A stretch of DNA of 10,442 nucleotides from Ramlibacter sp. (GTDB taxonomy: Bacteria > Pseudomonadota > Gammaproteobacteria > Burkholderiales > Burkholderiaceae_C): the NCBI GenBank assembly GCA_028292185.1, contig JAQGMT010000205.1, forward strand, positions 1-10,442. Direction: 5' to 3'. Shown here piece after piece: positions 1 through 6,231 of this stretch (position 1 is the stretch's first letter; every line of letters begins with the position of its first letter). Under the pieces are notes generated by a model that was not told the DNA's origin, did no database searches, and saw nothing but the letters and a program-made list of their open reading frames with translations. A program made the translations under genes and the position numbers.

Positions 1-44
1 GGCCTGCACAAATAGCCGATCCGGCAGCCCGGCCGCGCAGCTTG

Positions 45-53
45 TGCTACATT
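45..53 (+). promoter_or_regulatory. Candidate extended -10 promoter of the leu leader transcript
   Basis: TG at 45-46, one base, then TACATT at 48-53 forms an extended -10 element (4 of 6 matches to TATAAT). No convincing -35 is seen 16-18 bp upstream. Initiation about 7 bp downstream would fall at roughly 59-61, on or next to the leader-peptide ATG at 61, so the leader message could have almost no 5' untranslated region. This is a pattern match only. Transcription could also enter from upstream genes outside the window. Confidence 0.35.
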
Positions 54-60
54 CATGCTC

Positions 61-114
61 ATGAACAGAATTTCGCTGGCCCTACTGCTATCCCCCGACG
101 GGCGGAGACGGTAG
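61..114 (+). CDS. leuL: Leucine-rich leader peptide of the leuA attenuator
   Basis: This 17-codon ORF reads MNRISLALLLSPDGRRR and ends at TAG 112-114. Four of five consecutive codons from 76 to 90 are leucine (CTG GCC CTA CTG CTA). Two of them are CTA, a codon that looks rare in the high-GC genes around it, as expected of a sensor of charged tRNA-Leu. An in-frame ATG at 55 would add Met-Leu and a fifth leucine codon. Neither start has a good Shine-Dalgarno sequence, and initiation at 61 may be leaderless. A factor-independent terminator begins 20 nt past the stop, and a long leuA starts at 208. This is the classical layout of ribosome-mediated attenuation. The peptide itself probably has no function beyond its translation. 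The symbol is given by analogy with enteric leuL. Confidence 0.8.
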   Translation: MNRISLALLLSPDGRRR

Positions 115-133
115 CGCACGCGCATCACCTGAC

Positions 134-171
134 AACGGCCCGTTTGCACCAGCAGCGGGCCGTTTTTCTTT
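134..171 (+). terminator. leuA attenuator: intrinsic terminator with competing antiterminator
   Basis: A 9-bp perfect stem pairs 134-142 (AACGGCCCG) with 156-164 (CGGGCCGTT) across a 13-nt loop and runs into TTTTTCTTT (163-171). It is a strong intrinsic terminator placed between the leucine leader peptide and leuA. The left arm can pair instead with the end of the leader-peptide ORF: CGGGC at 99-103 is complementary to GCCCG at 138-142. That would be the antiterminator formed when a ribosome stalls on the leucine codons at 76-90. When leucyl-tRNA is plentiful, the ribosome reaches the stop at 112-114, masks 99-103 and lets the terminator form. The terminator is seen directly. The antiterminator pairing is short (5 bp) and inferred. 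Confidence 0.85.
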
Positions 172-207
172 GGGGCTGCTGGTCCACCTGAACCACGAGA
201 GACGACC

Positions 208-1917
208 ATGTTGAAGAATCCTGCCGCCAAGTACCGTCCCTTCGCGCCCGTGCGTCTGGCCGATCGCACCTGGCCGGACACGGTGCTGACCCGCCCGCCG
301 GTCTGGTGCAGTGTCGACCTGCGCGACGGCAACCAGGCGCTGATCGAGCCAATGGACATCCCGCGCAAGCTGCGGATGTTCAAGGCGCTGGTGGAGATCG
401 GCTTCAAGGAAATCGAGGTGGGCTTCCCGTCCGCATCGCAGGTGGAATTCGATTTCATCCGCAAGCTGATCGATGAAAACCTCGTCCCGGACGACGTGAC
501 GATCCAGGTCTTGACGCAAGCGCGCGAGCCGCTGATCCGCCGTACTTTCGAGTCGCTGCAAGGCGCCCGGCGGGTCATCGTGCACCTGTACAACGCCACC
601 GCACCTGTCATGCGCAAGGTGGTGCTGGGCCTGGACGAGGACGGCATCGTGGGCCTCGCGACGAGCCAGGCCCGCTTGTTCGTCGAACTCGCGGCGCAGC
701 AGCCCAAAACGAAGTGGACCTTCCAGTATTCGCCGGAGATGTTCTCAGGCACCGAGCTGGCGTTTTCCAAGCGGGTGGTGGACGCGGTGACCGAGGTGTG
801 GCAGCCCACGCGCGAGCACAAGTGCATCATCAACCTGCCGTCGACGGTGGAGCACTCGACGCCGAACATCTTCGCGGACATGATCGAGTGGATGCACCGC
901 CACATGGCGCGGCGCGATGCCATCGTGCTCTCGGTACATCCGCACAACGATCGGGGCACCGGCACCGCTGCCGGCGAGTTCGCCGTGATGGCGGGCGCCG
1001 ACCGGCTGGAAGGCTGCCTTTTCGGCAACGGCGAGCGCACCGGCAATCTCGATCTGGTGAACGTGGCGCTGAACCTTTACTCGCAAGGCGTGGACCCCGG
1101 CCTCGACTTCTCCGATATCGACGAGATCCGCCGCACCGTCGAGCATTGCAACCAGCTGCCCGTGCATCCGCGCCATCCCTACGCGGGCGACCTGGTGTAC
1201 ACGTCATTTTCGGGTTCCCACCAGGACGCCATCAAGAAGGCGTTCTCGGCGCGCAAGGACGGTGACATCTGGGACATGCCGTACCTGCCGCTCGATCCCA
1301 AGGACCTCGGCCGCAGCTATGAAGCGGTGATCCGCGTCAACAGCCAATCGGGCAAAGGCGGCATTTCCTACCTGCTCGAAAGCGAATACGGGCTGGAGTT
1401 GCCCAGGCGCTTGCAGATCGAATTCAGCCAGGTGGTGCAGACGGTGATGGACGCCACGGGCAAGGAGTTGACGGCGCAGGACCTGTATGCCTTGTTCGAA
1501 CAGGAATACGGAATCGGCACCATCCGCGCGCCCGGCCACCAGGTGCTGGAAGAAACGCAAGGCCCCGGTGGCCGCCTGGTGACGATCGCCGCCGAAGTGC
1601 AATTGGCCGGCCGCGACCTCAGCATCCGGGGCGCCGGCACCGGACCGATCGATGCTTTCGTGCATGGATTGTCAACTGCCGTGGGCGACAACGTACGCGT
1701 GCTCGACTACCATGAGCACGCGATCGGCGCGGGCGCGAATGCTCGCGCGGTGGCCTATCTGGAACTGCGCATCGGCGAGCAGACGCTGTTCGGGGTGGGG
1801 ATGGATTCCGACATCGTGTCCGCCTCGCTCAAGGCGATCGTGTCCGGCGTGCAGCGCGCACAGCCCAAGCGTGCCGGCGAGGACGACAGATCATTGGCGC
1901 TCTCGCGCGCCGGCTAG
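208..1917 (+). CDS. leuA: 2-isopropylmalate synthase, long (type 2) form
   Basis: This 569-residue enzyme condenses acetyl-CoA with 2-oxoisovalerate to 2-isopropylmalate (EC 2.3.3.13), the first committed step of leucine synthesis. The N-terminal DRE-TIM barrel has the catalytic DLRDGNQ motif at 37-43, the metal-binding HPHNDRG at 244-250 and NGERTGN at 274-280. The C-terminal part, about 430-550, ending near GVGMDSDIVSASLKAIVSG, resembles the LeuA allosteric dimer domain that binds leucine. The longer N-terminus (PAAKYRPFAPVRL...RTWP) and DLRDGNQAL, in place of DTTLRDGEQ, mark the type-2 subfamily known from Corynebacterium, Mycobacterium and many Proteobacteria. The start at 208 has GAGAGA at 197-202, 5 nt upstream. 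It is first in a two-gene operon behind the leucine attenuator and is followed after 11 bp by a second, type-1 leuA. Two controls are expected: attenuation and leucine feedback. Confidence 0.95.
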   Translation: MLKNPAAKYRPFAPVRLADRTWPDTVLTRPPVWCSVDLRDGNQALIEPMDIPRKLRMFKALVEIGFKEIEVGFPSASQVEFDFIRKLIDENLVPDDVTIQVLTQAREPLIRRTFESLQGARRVIVHLYNATAPVMRKVVLGLDEDGIVGLATSQARLFVELAAQQPKTKWTFQYSPEMFSGTELAFSKRVVDAVTEVWQPTREHKCIINLPSTVEHSTPNIFADMIEWMHRHMARRDAIVLSVHPHNDRGTGTAAGEFAVMAGADRLEGCLFGNGERTGNLDLVNVALNLYSQGVDPGLDFSDIDEIRRTVEHCNQLPVHPRHPYAGDLVYTSFSGSHQDAIKKAFSARKDGDIWDMPYLPLDPKDLGRSYEAVIRVNSQSGKGGISYLLESEYGLELPRRLQIEFSQVVQTVMDATGKELTAQDLYALFEQEYGIGTIRAPGHQVLEETQGPGGRLVTIAAEVQLAGRDLSIRGAGTGPIDAFVHGLSTAVGDNVRVLDYHEHAIGAGANARAVAYLELRIGEQTLFGVGMDSDIVSASLKAIVSGVQRAQPKRAGEDDRSLALSRAG

Positions 1918-1922
1918 AGGAG
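1918..1922 (+). promoter_or_regulatory. Strong Shine-Dalgarno site of the second leuA
   Basis: AGGAG follows directly on the TAG stop of the first leuA (1915-1917) and lies 6 nt before the ATG at 1929. It is a much better site than that of the first leuA. It fixes the start of the second gene and suggests the type-1 enzyme may be translated more strongly from the shared message. Confidence 0.8.
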
Positions 1923-1928
1923 CAAGGC

Positions 1929-3467
1929 ATGGCAGACAAACTGATCATCTTCGACACGACATTGCGCGACGGCGAGCAATCGCCCGGCGCCTCCATGACC
2001 AAGGACGAGAAGCTGCGCATCGCGCGCCAGCTCGAGCGGCTGAAGGTCGACGTGATCGAAGCCGGCTTCGCTGCCAGCTCCAACGGCGACTTCGAAGCGG
2101 TGCAGGCCATCGCACAGGCGATCAGGGAGTCCACCATCTGCTCGCTTTCGCGTGCCAACGACCGCGACATTTCGCGCGCGGCCGAAGCCCTGAAGGGCGC
2201 TCAGCGGGCGCGGATTCACACCTTCATCGCGACTTCGCCGCTGCACATGGAGAAGAAGCTGCGCATGACGCCCGAGCAGGTGTTCGAGCAGGCAAAGCTT
2301 TCCGTGCGCTTCGCCCGCAATCTTTGCGACGACATCGAGTTTTCGCCGGAAGACGGCTACCGCAGCGAGATGGATTTCCTGTGCAAGGTGATCGAAGCGG
2401 TGATCGCCGAAGGCGCAACCACCATCAACGTGCCCGATACCGTGGGCTACGCCGTGCCCGAGCTGTATGGCCAGTTCATCAAGACCTTGCGCGAGCGCGT
2501 ACCCAACTCCGACAAGGCGATCTGGTCGGTGCATTGCCACAACGACCTGGGCATGGCGGTGGCCAATTCGCTGGCCGGCGTGAAGCTCGGCGGCGCGCGC
2601 CAGGTGGAGTGCACGATCAACGGCCTGGGCGAGCGCGCGGGCAACTGCTCGCTGGAAGAAATCGTGATGGCGGTGAAGACCCGCAGGGACTACTTCGGCC
2701 TGGACCTGAACATCGACACCAAGCACATCGTCGCGGCCAGCCGGATGGTGAGCCAGACCACCGGTTTCGTGGTGCAACCGAACAAGGCCGTGGTGGGCGC
2801 CAACGCCTTCGCGCACGCCAGCGGCATCCACCAGGACGGCGTGCTCAAGGCCCGCGACACCTACGAGATCATGCGTGCGGAAGACGTGGGCTGGAGCGCC
2901 AACAAGATCGTGCTGGGAAAATTGTCGGGCCGCAACGCCTTCAAGCAGCGCCTGCAGGACTTGGGTGTGGCGCTCGAGAGCGAGGCCGACGTCAATACCG
3001 CGTTCGCCCGATTCAAGGAGCTGGCGGACCGCAAAAGCGACATTTTTGACGAAGACATCCTCGCCCTGGTCAGCCAGGAGAGCGTGGCCAACGACAACGA
3101 AAACTTCGCTTTCGTCTCGCTCTCGCAACACAGTGAGACCGGCGAGCGGCCTCATGCATCGGTGGTTTTTACCGTCGCCGGCAAGGAAGTGCATGGGGAA
3201 TCGGACGGGAATGGACCGGTCGATGCATCGTTGAAGGCGATCGAATCGCACGTCAGGAGCGGGGCCGAAATGGTGCTGTATTCCGTCAATGCCATCAGCG
3301 GTTCGACCGAGAGCCAGGGCGAGGTGACGGTGCGGCTGCAGAACTCCGGCCGGGTGGTCAATGGCGTGGGCTCCGACCCCGATATCGTCGTAGCGTCGGC
3401 CAAGGCCTATCTGAGTGCCCTGAACAAGTTACAAAGTAAAGCTGATCGAGTCGCCGCACAGGGCTGA
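1929..3467 (+). CDS. leuA: 2-isopropylmalate synthase, standard (type 1) form
   Basis: This 512-residue protein catalyses the same reaction as its upstream neighbour (acetyl-CoA plus 2-oxoisovalerate to 2-isopropylmalate) but belongs to the type-1 subfamily of E. coli LeuA (523 aa). The barrel opens with FDTTLRDGEQSPG (8-20), which carries catalytic Arg13 and metal ligand Asp14. The metal-binding HCHND is at 202-206 and INGLGERAGNC at 230-240. GLGERAGN and ASGIHQDGVLK are typical of LeuA, as opposed to homocitrate or citramalate synthase. The C-terminal regulatory domain, from about residue 375, contains VTVRLQNSGRVVNGVGSDPD. The gene starts 11 bp after the long leuA behind a strong ribosome binding site, so the two are almost certainly co-transcribed. 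No strong terminator follows the stop. One copy could serve a different 2-oxoacid or differ in leucine feedback, but the sequence does not decide this. Confidence 0.95.
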   Translation: MADKLIIFDTTLRDGEQSPGASMTKDEKLRIARQLERLKVDVIEAGFAASSNGDFEAVQAIAQAIRESTICSLSRANDRDISRAAEALKGAQRARIHTFIATSPLHMEKKLRMTPEQVFEQAKLSVRFARNLCDDIEFSPEDGYRSEMDFLCKVIEAVIAEGATTINVPDTVGYAVPELYGQFIKTLRERVPNSDKAIWSVHCHNDLGMAVANSLAGVKLGGARQVECTINGLGERAGNCSLEEIVMAVKTRRDYFGLDLNIDTKHIVAASRMVSQTTGFVVQPNKAVVGANAFAHASGIHQDGVLKARDTYEIMRAEDVGWSANKIVLGKLSGRNAFKQRLQDLGVALESEADVNTAFARFKELADRKSDIFDEDILALVSQESVANDNENFAFVSLSQHSETGERPHASVVFTVAGKEVHGESDGNGPVDASLKAIESHVRSGAEMVLYSVNAISGSTESQGEVTVRLQNSGRVVNGVGSDPDIVVASAKAYLSALNKLQSKADRVAAQG

Positions 3468-3477
3468 GCGGTTTCCC

Positions 3478-3483
3478 TATAAT
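3478..3483 (+). promoter_or_regulatory. Perfect -10 box upstream of pbpG
   Basis: TATAAT lies 11 bp after the leuA stop in an AT-rich gap. With a 17-bp spacer the -35 position reads CGCACA (3 of 6 matches), so the -35 is weak or an activator is needed. Initiation near 3490 would give a 5' untranslated region of about 120 nt before the pbpG ATG at 3611. Confidence 0.5.
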
Positions 3484-3514
3484 TTACATTCCGGATGAGA
3501 TAAGTTACATAAGC

Positions 3515-3556
3515 AGTTGATCTGGTGCAACTTTTTTCAGCTGAGGTAGGCTCAGC
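3515..3556 (+). promoter_or_regulatory. Two small inverted repeats flanking a T6 run in the pbpG 5' region
   Basis: AGTTG (3515-3519) pairs with CAACT (3528-3532) around an 8-nt loop and leads straight into six T residues (3532-3537). This could be a weak intrinsic terminator. GCTGAG (3540-3545) and CTCAGC (3551-3556) form a perfect 6-bp stem with the 5-nt loop GTAGG, with no T run after it. The first could weakly end the leuA transcript or attenuate pbpG. The second could be an operator half-site pair or an mRNA hairpin. The stems are short, so chance cannot be excluded. Confidence 0.3.
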
Positions 3557-3610
3557 GGCCGGTTGGAGCGTTATGGGAGACACCCCGATGTATCGAAAGA
3601 CCTCGATCCG

Positions 3611-4621
3611 ATGAGCCACACCTTCAAGCGTGCCCTTTCCAGCCTGGCTGTGGCGGCACTGGCCGTGGCTCTCATGCCGGTCGTCGCCGACGCAGCGCCG
3701 CGCAAGGGAACCGTCGCGAAAAAGGTGGCTGCCAAGCGCGTCGTGCGCTCCTTTGCCGCCGGCAAACGCCATTCCATTGTGTCCATCGTGCCCGCGCGCC
3801 CCTCTTTCGGGCAGCTTGCCGGCCTGCATGGGATGCAAGACGCTCTCGACCTGAAATCCAGCGCCGCATTGGTGATTGACCAGGACACCAGCGAGATCCT
3901 GTTCAGCAAGAACGACTCCGCGGTGCTGCCGATCGCCTCGATCACCAAGCTGATGACGGGCCTGGTGGTCAGCGAAGCCAAGCTGCCGATGGACGAGATG
4001 ATCACCATCACCCAGGATGACGTGGACACCGAGAAGCACAGCAGCTCCCGCCTGCGGGTGGGCGCGATGCTCACGCGGGGTGAATTGCTGCACCTGGCAC
4101 TCATGTCCAGCGAGAACCGCGCGGCTCACGCGCTGGGGCGCACCTATCCAGGCGGACTCGGCTCCTTCGTTGCGCTGATGAACGCCAAGGCCAAGATGCT
4201 GGGCATGAAAGACACGCGGTACGTGGAGCCCACCGGGCTGTCGAGCAACAACCAGTCGAGCGCGCACGACCTGGCAACCCTGGTGAACACGGCGTACACC
4301 GATTCGGTGCTGCGCGAATACACCACCTCGCCGGGCCATCAGGTCGCGGTGGGCAATCGCACCCTCCAGTTCAACAACACCAATCGACTGGTGAAGAACC
4401 CGGATTGGGACATCGGCCTGCAAAAGACCGGCTACATCTCCGAAGCCGGGCAGTGCCTGGTGCTGCAAGCGAAGATAGCCGGCCGCAAGCTCATCATGGT
4501 GTTCCTCGATTCGGCCGGCAAGCTCAGCCGCATCGCCGACGCCGAGCGCGTGCGCCGTTGGGTCGAGAGCCAGCCGGTGCCCACCGGCGTCAGCGCGGTG
4601 ATCCCCAAAGCCAGCAGCTAA
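3611..4621 (+). CDS. pbpG: Periplasmic D-alanyl-D-alanine endopeptidase/carboxypeptidase (PBP7 family)
   Basis: This 336-residue member of the S11 serine peptidase (low-molecular-mass penicillin-binding protein) family cleaves D-Ala-meso-diaminopimelate cross-links or terminal D-Ala in peptidoglycan. All three penicillin-binding motifs are present with normal spacing: S110-I-T-K113 (nucleophile Ser110), S167-E-N169 and K272-T-G274. A signal peptide spans about residues 1-28 (charged KR, then ALSSLAVAALAVALMPVVADA), with cleavage probably after ADA. A lysine/arginine-rich linker of about 25 residues follows. The C-terminal PBP5-type domain is absent, which fits PbpG (about 310 aa in E. coli). 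The ATG at 3611 is chosen because it places the signal peptide at the N-terminus. A TTG at 3563 would add 16 non-signal residues. The nearest SD-like bases are GAAAGA at 3595-3600, at a rather long distance. The stop overlaps the convergent iclR stop by 4 bp. Confidence 0.9.
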   Translation: MSHTFKRALSSLAVAALAVALMPVVADAAPRKGTVAKKVAAKRVVRSFAAGKRHSIVSIVPARPSFGQLAGLHGMQDALDLKSSAALVIDQDTSEILFSKNDSAVLPIASITKLMTGLVVSEAKLPMDEMITITQDDVDTEKHSSSRLRVGAMLTRGELLHLALMSSENRAAHALGRTYPGGLGSFVALMNAKAKMLGMKDTRYVEPTGLSSNNQSSAHDLATLVNTAYTDSVLREYTTSPGHQVAVGNRTLQFNNTNRLVKNPDWDIGLQKTGYISEAGQCLVLQAKIAGRKLIMVFLDSAGKLSRIADAERVRRWVESQPVPTGVSAVIPKASS

Positions 4622-5412
4622 GCCGCCTTGACGGCGGGGGTCTTGTGGCCGAGGGCCGATGAAATCGCGTTCGCGGTGTTCTGCAGCTTGCTCACCCAGC
4701 CTTCGTCGAGCCGGTCGGCCGGTGCGGAGATCGACAATCCCGCCACCAGCCTGCTCTGATCGTCATAGATGCCCGCTGCCATGCAGCGCACCCCCAGTTC
4801 CAGTTCTTCGTTGTCGCGGGCGACTCCATACTGCCGCGTCTTGGCCAGTTCGCGCTCGAGCACCGCAACCTGCGTGATGCTGTTCTTGGTGTGGCCCGCC
4901 AAGCCGGTGCGGGTGGCATACGCCCGCACTCGCTGAGGTTCGTCGGCCGCGAGGAACAGCTTTCCGGTGGAGGTGAGGTGCAGGGGAGCGCGCCCCCCAA
5001 TCGCCCGCACGACCTGCATGCCCGAGCGTTCGCTGTAGGTGCGTTCGATGTACACGATCTCGTCGCCCTGGCGCATGCTGAGGTTCACCGGTTGCTGGAT
5101 CAGCTTGTGCAATTCGCGCATCGGCGTCAGGGCCGCATCGCGCACACTCAAGCGGCCCTTGACCAGATTTCCGAGTTCCAGCAGGCGCATGCCCAGGCGG
5201 TAGCTGCCCGCTTCAGGCCGGTCGACAAACCGGCCCGTCGCCAGGTCGTTCAGGATGCGATGCGTGGTGGAGGGGTGCAGTCCGGTCTTCTCGCTGATCT
5301 CCTTGAGCGACATGGCTTCCTCGCGCGAGGCCAGCACATCGATCAGCGAGAACATGCGCTGGATCACCTGGATGGTGGGCGTCGCAGGTGCGCCGGAATC
5401 GATTTTTCTCAT
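4618..5412 (-). CDS. IclR-family transcriptional regulator
   Basis: This 264-residue protein has the two IclR domains. Residues about 14-75 are the winged helix-turn-helix (MSLKEISEKTGLHPSTTHRI, then the wing through GSYRLG). Residues about 85-255 are the effector-binding domain, with LHLTSTGKLFLA and ELELGVRCMAAGIYD typical of the fold. The start at 5412 has CGAGG about 5 nt upstream (plus 5418-5422). It lies 69 nt downstream of bpt on the same strand, so it could be read from the aat-bpt message, but a candidate promoter lies in that gap. It converges on pbpG with a 4-bp overlap of stop codons. IclR regulators usually control an adjacent catabolic operon, and no such operon is visible here, so its effector and targets cannot be named. 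It may act on itself or on distant genes. Confidence 0.9.
   Translation of the reverse strand: MRKIDSGAPATPTIQVIQRMFSLIDVLASREEAMSLKEISEKTGLHPSTTHRILNDLATGRFVDRPEAGSYRLGMRLLELGNLVKGRLSVRDAALTPMRELHKLIQQPVNLSMRQGDEIVYIERTYSERSGMQVVRAIGGRAPLHLTSTGKLFLAADEPQRVRAYATRTGLAGHTKNSITQVAVLERELAKTRQYGVARDNEELELGVRCMAAGIYDDQSRLVAGLSISAPADRLDEGWVSKLQNTANAISSALGHKTPAVKAA
4623..4637. other. GC-rich hairpin at the pbpG/iclR convergent junction
   Basis: CCGCC (4623-4627) pairs with GGCGG (4633-4637) around a 5-nt loop just after the pbpG stop and inside the last codons of iclR. There is no T run on either strand, so it is a poor factor-independent terminator. It is the only secondary structure seen at a junction that leaves no untranslated space between the two genes. 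Confidence 0.25.
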
Positions 5413-5437
5413 GCAGGCCTCGAGAGCGGGAACCCCC

Positions 5438-5457
5438 GAATTTTATCAAGTGAAATC
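5438..5457 (-). promoter_or_regulatory. Candidate iclR promoter with imperfect palindrome
   Basis: On the minus strand TAAAAT (plus 5440-5445) matches the -10 consensus in 5 of 6 positions, 27 bp before the iclR ATG. The -35 position at a 17-bp spacing is weak (ACGGCA, 3 of 6 matches). It sits in an AT-rich, roughly palindromic stretch (plus GAATTTTATC facing AAGTGAAATC, about 5 of 10 symmetric positions). That could be an autoregulatory IclR operator. The symmetry is modest and the call is tentative. Confidence 0.3.
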
Positions 5458-5481
5458 GCGCGTGCCGTCGGCCGGCGGTAT

Positions 5482-6231
5482 TCAGTTGGGTGGGCGCGGT
5501 CCCGGCAACCACTGGCCGTCGGTAAACACTTCGTGCGGCAGATAGCGCGCCTTGTAATTCATCTTGGGGCTTTGCCCTATCCAATAGCCCAGGTACACGT
5601 GCGGCAGCTGCAACTTCAGCGCCTGGTCGATCTGCCACAGGACGCTGTAGGTGCCGTAGCTGGCCGTGGCGTCGGGTTCGTAGAACGTGTAGACGGCGGA
5701 GATGCCGTCGTTGAGCACGTCCAGGATCGACACCATCCGCAACGCGCCTGCGCTGCCGTCCGGATTGGCCTCGCGAAATTCCACCAGCCTGGAATTCACG
5801 CGGCTTTGCAGCAGGAACTGCGTGTATTGATCGATGCTGTCATGGTCCATGCCGCCGCCCGCGTGGCGTCCGGTCTGATAGCGCAGGTAGAGGTGGTAAT
5901 GCTCAGGCACGAAGCACAGCTTGAGCACGCGCGCCTGAAGATGCTGGTGGCGCGTCCACGCACGGCGCTGGCTGCGGTCGGGGCGGAACTGTTCGGCCAG
6001 CACGCGCAGCGGCACACAGGCGCGGCAACCATCGCAGTAGGGGCGATACGTGAACATGCCGCTGCGCCGAAAGCCGCTGGTCACCAGGTCGGAGTACGCG
6101 TCGTTGTGGATCAGGTGGCTGGGCGTGGCCACCTGCGAACGCGCCTGCTTGCCCGGCAGGTAACTGCACGGGTACGGAGCCGTTGCATAGAACTGCAGGG
6201 TCTGTAGCGGGAGGTCCTTGAGGTGTGTCAC
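5482..6231 (-). CDS. bpt: Aspartate/glutamate leucyltransferase (bacterial ATE-like)
   Basis: This 249-residue member of the ATE/Bpt family transfers leucine from Leu-tRNA to proteins with N-terminal Asp or Glu (EC 2.3.2.29), creating an N-degron read by ClpS and degraded by ClpAP. The N-terminal ATE domain has PCSYLPG (21-27) and the cysteine cluster C66-x2-C69-x2-C72 within YRPYCDGCRACVPLRV, both hallmarks of the family. The C-terminal GNAT-like half carries YTFYEP, ASYGTYSVLWQI and the strongly conserved YLGYWIGQSPKMNYK. Length matches bacterial Bpt rather than the longer eukaryotic ATE1. The start is GTG at 6231, and its GTGA overlaps the aat stop TGA (6230-6228) by 4 bp, so translation is probably coupled to aat. 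Older annotations call it arginyl-tRNA-protein transferase. The leucyl specificity is assigned by family, not proven here. Confidence 0.93.
   Translation of the reverse strand: MTHLKDLPLQTLQFYATAPYPCSYLPGKQARSQVATPSHLIHNDAYSDLVTSGFRRSGMFTYRPYCDGCRACVPLRVLAEQFRPDRSQRRAWTRHQHLQARVLKLCFVPEHYHLYLRYQTGRHAGGGMDHDSIDQYTQFLLQSRVNSRLVEFREANPDGSAGALRMVSILDVLNDGISAVYTFYEPDATASYGTYSVLWQIDQALKLQLPHVYLGYWIGQSPKMNYKARYLPHEVFTDGQWLPGPRPPN

Noticed and set aside
1..44. Possible gene end or further regulatory element at the left edge
   Set aside because: One frame reads GLHK then TAG (13-15), which could be the tail of an upstream gene, but five codons cannot support a call.
1914..3251. 445-codon open frame antisense to the second leuA
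   Set aside because: It mirrors the codon positions of a clear LeuA gene in high-GC DNA. Its translation is low-complexity and rich in His, Arg and Val, and it has no recognisable domain.
3563..3610. TTG start extending pbpG by 16 residues
   Set aside because: The added residues (ERYGRHPDVSK...) would place a charged, non-signal segment before an otherwise standard signal peptide.
4891..6207. 438-codon plus-strand open frame opposite iclR and bpt
   Set aside because: It lies antisense to two well-supported genes and shows the typical shadow composition. There is no motif and no credible start signal.
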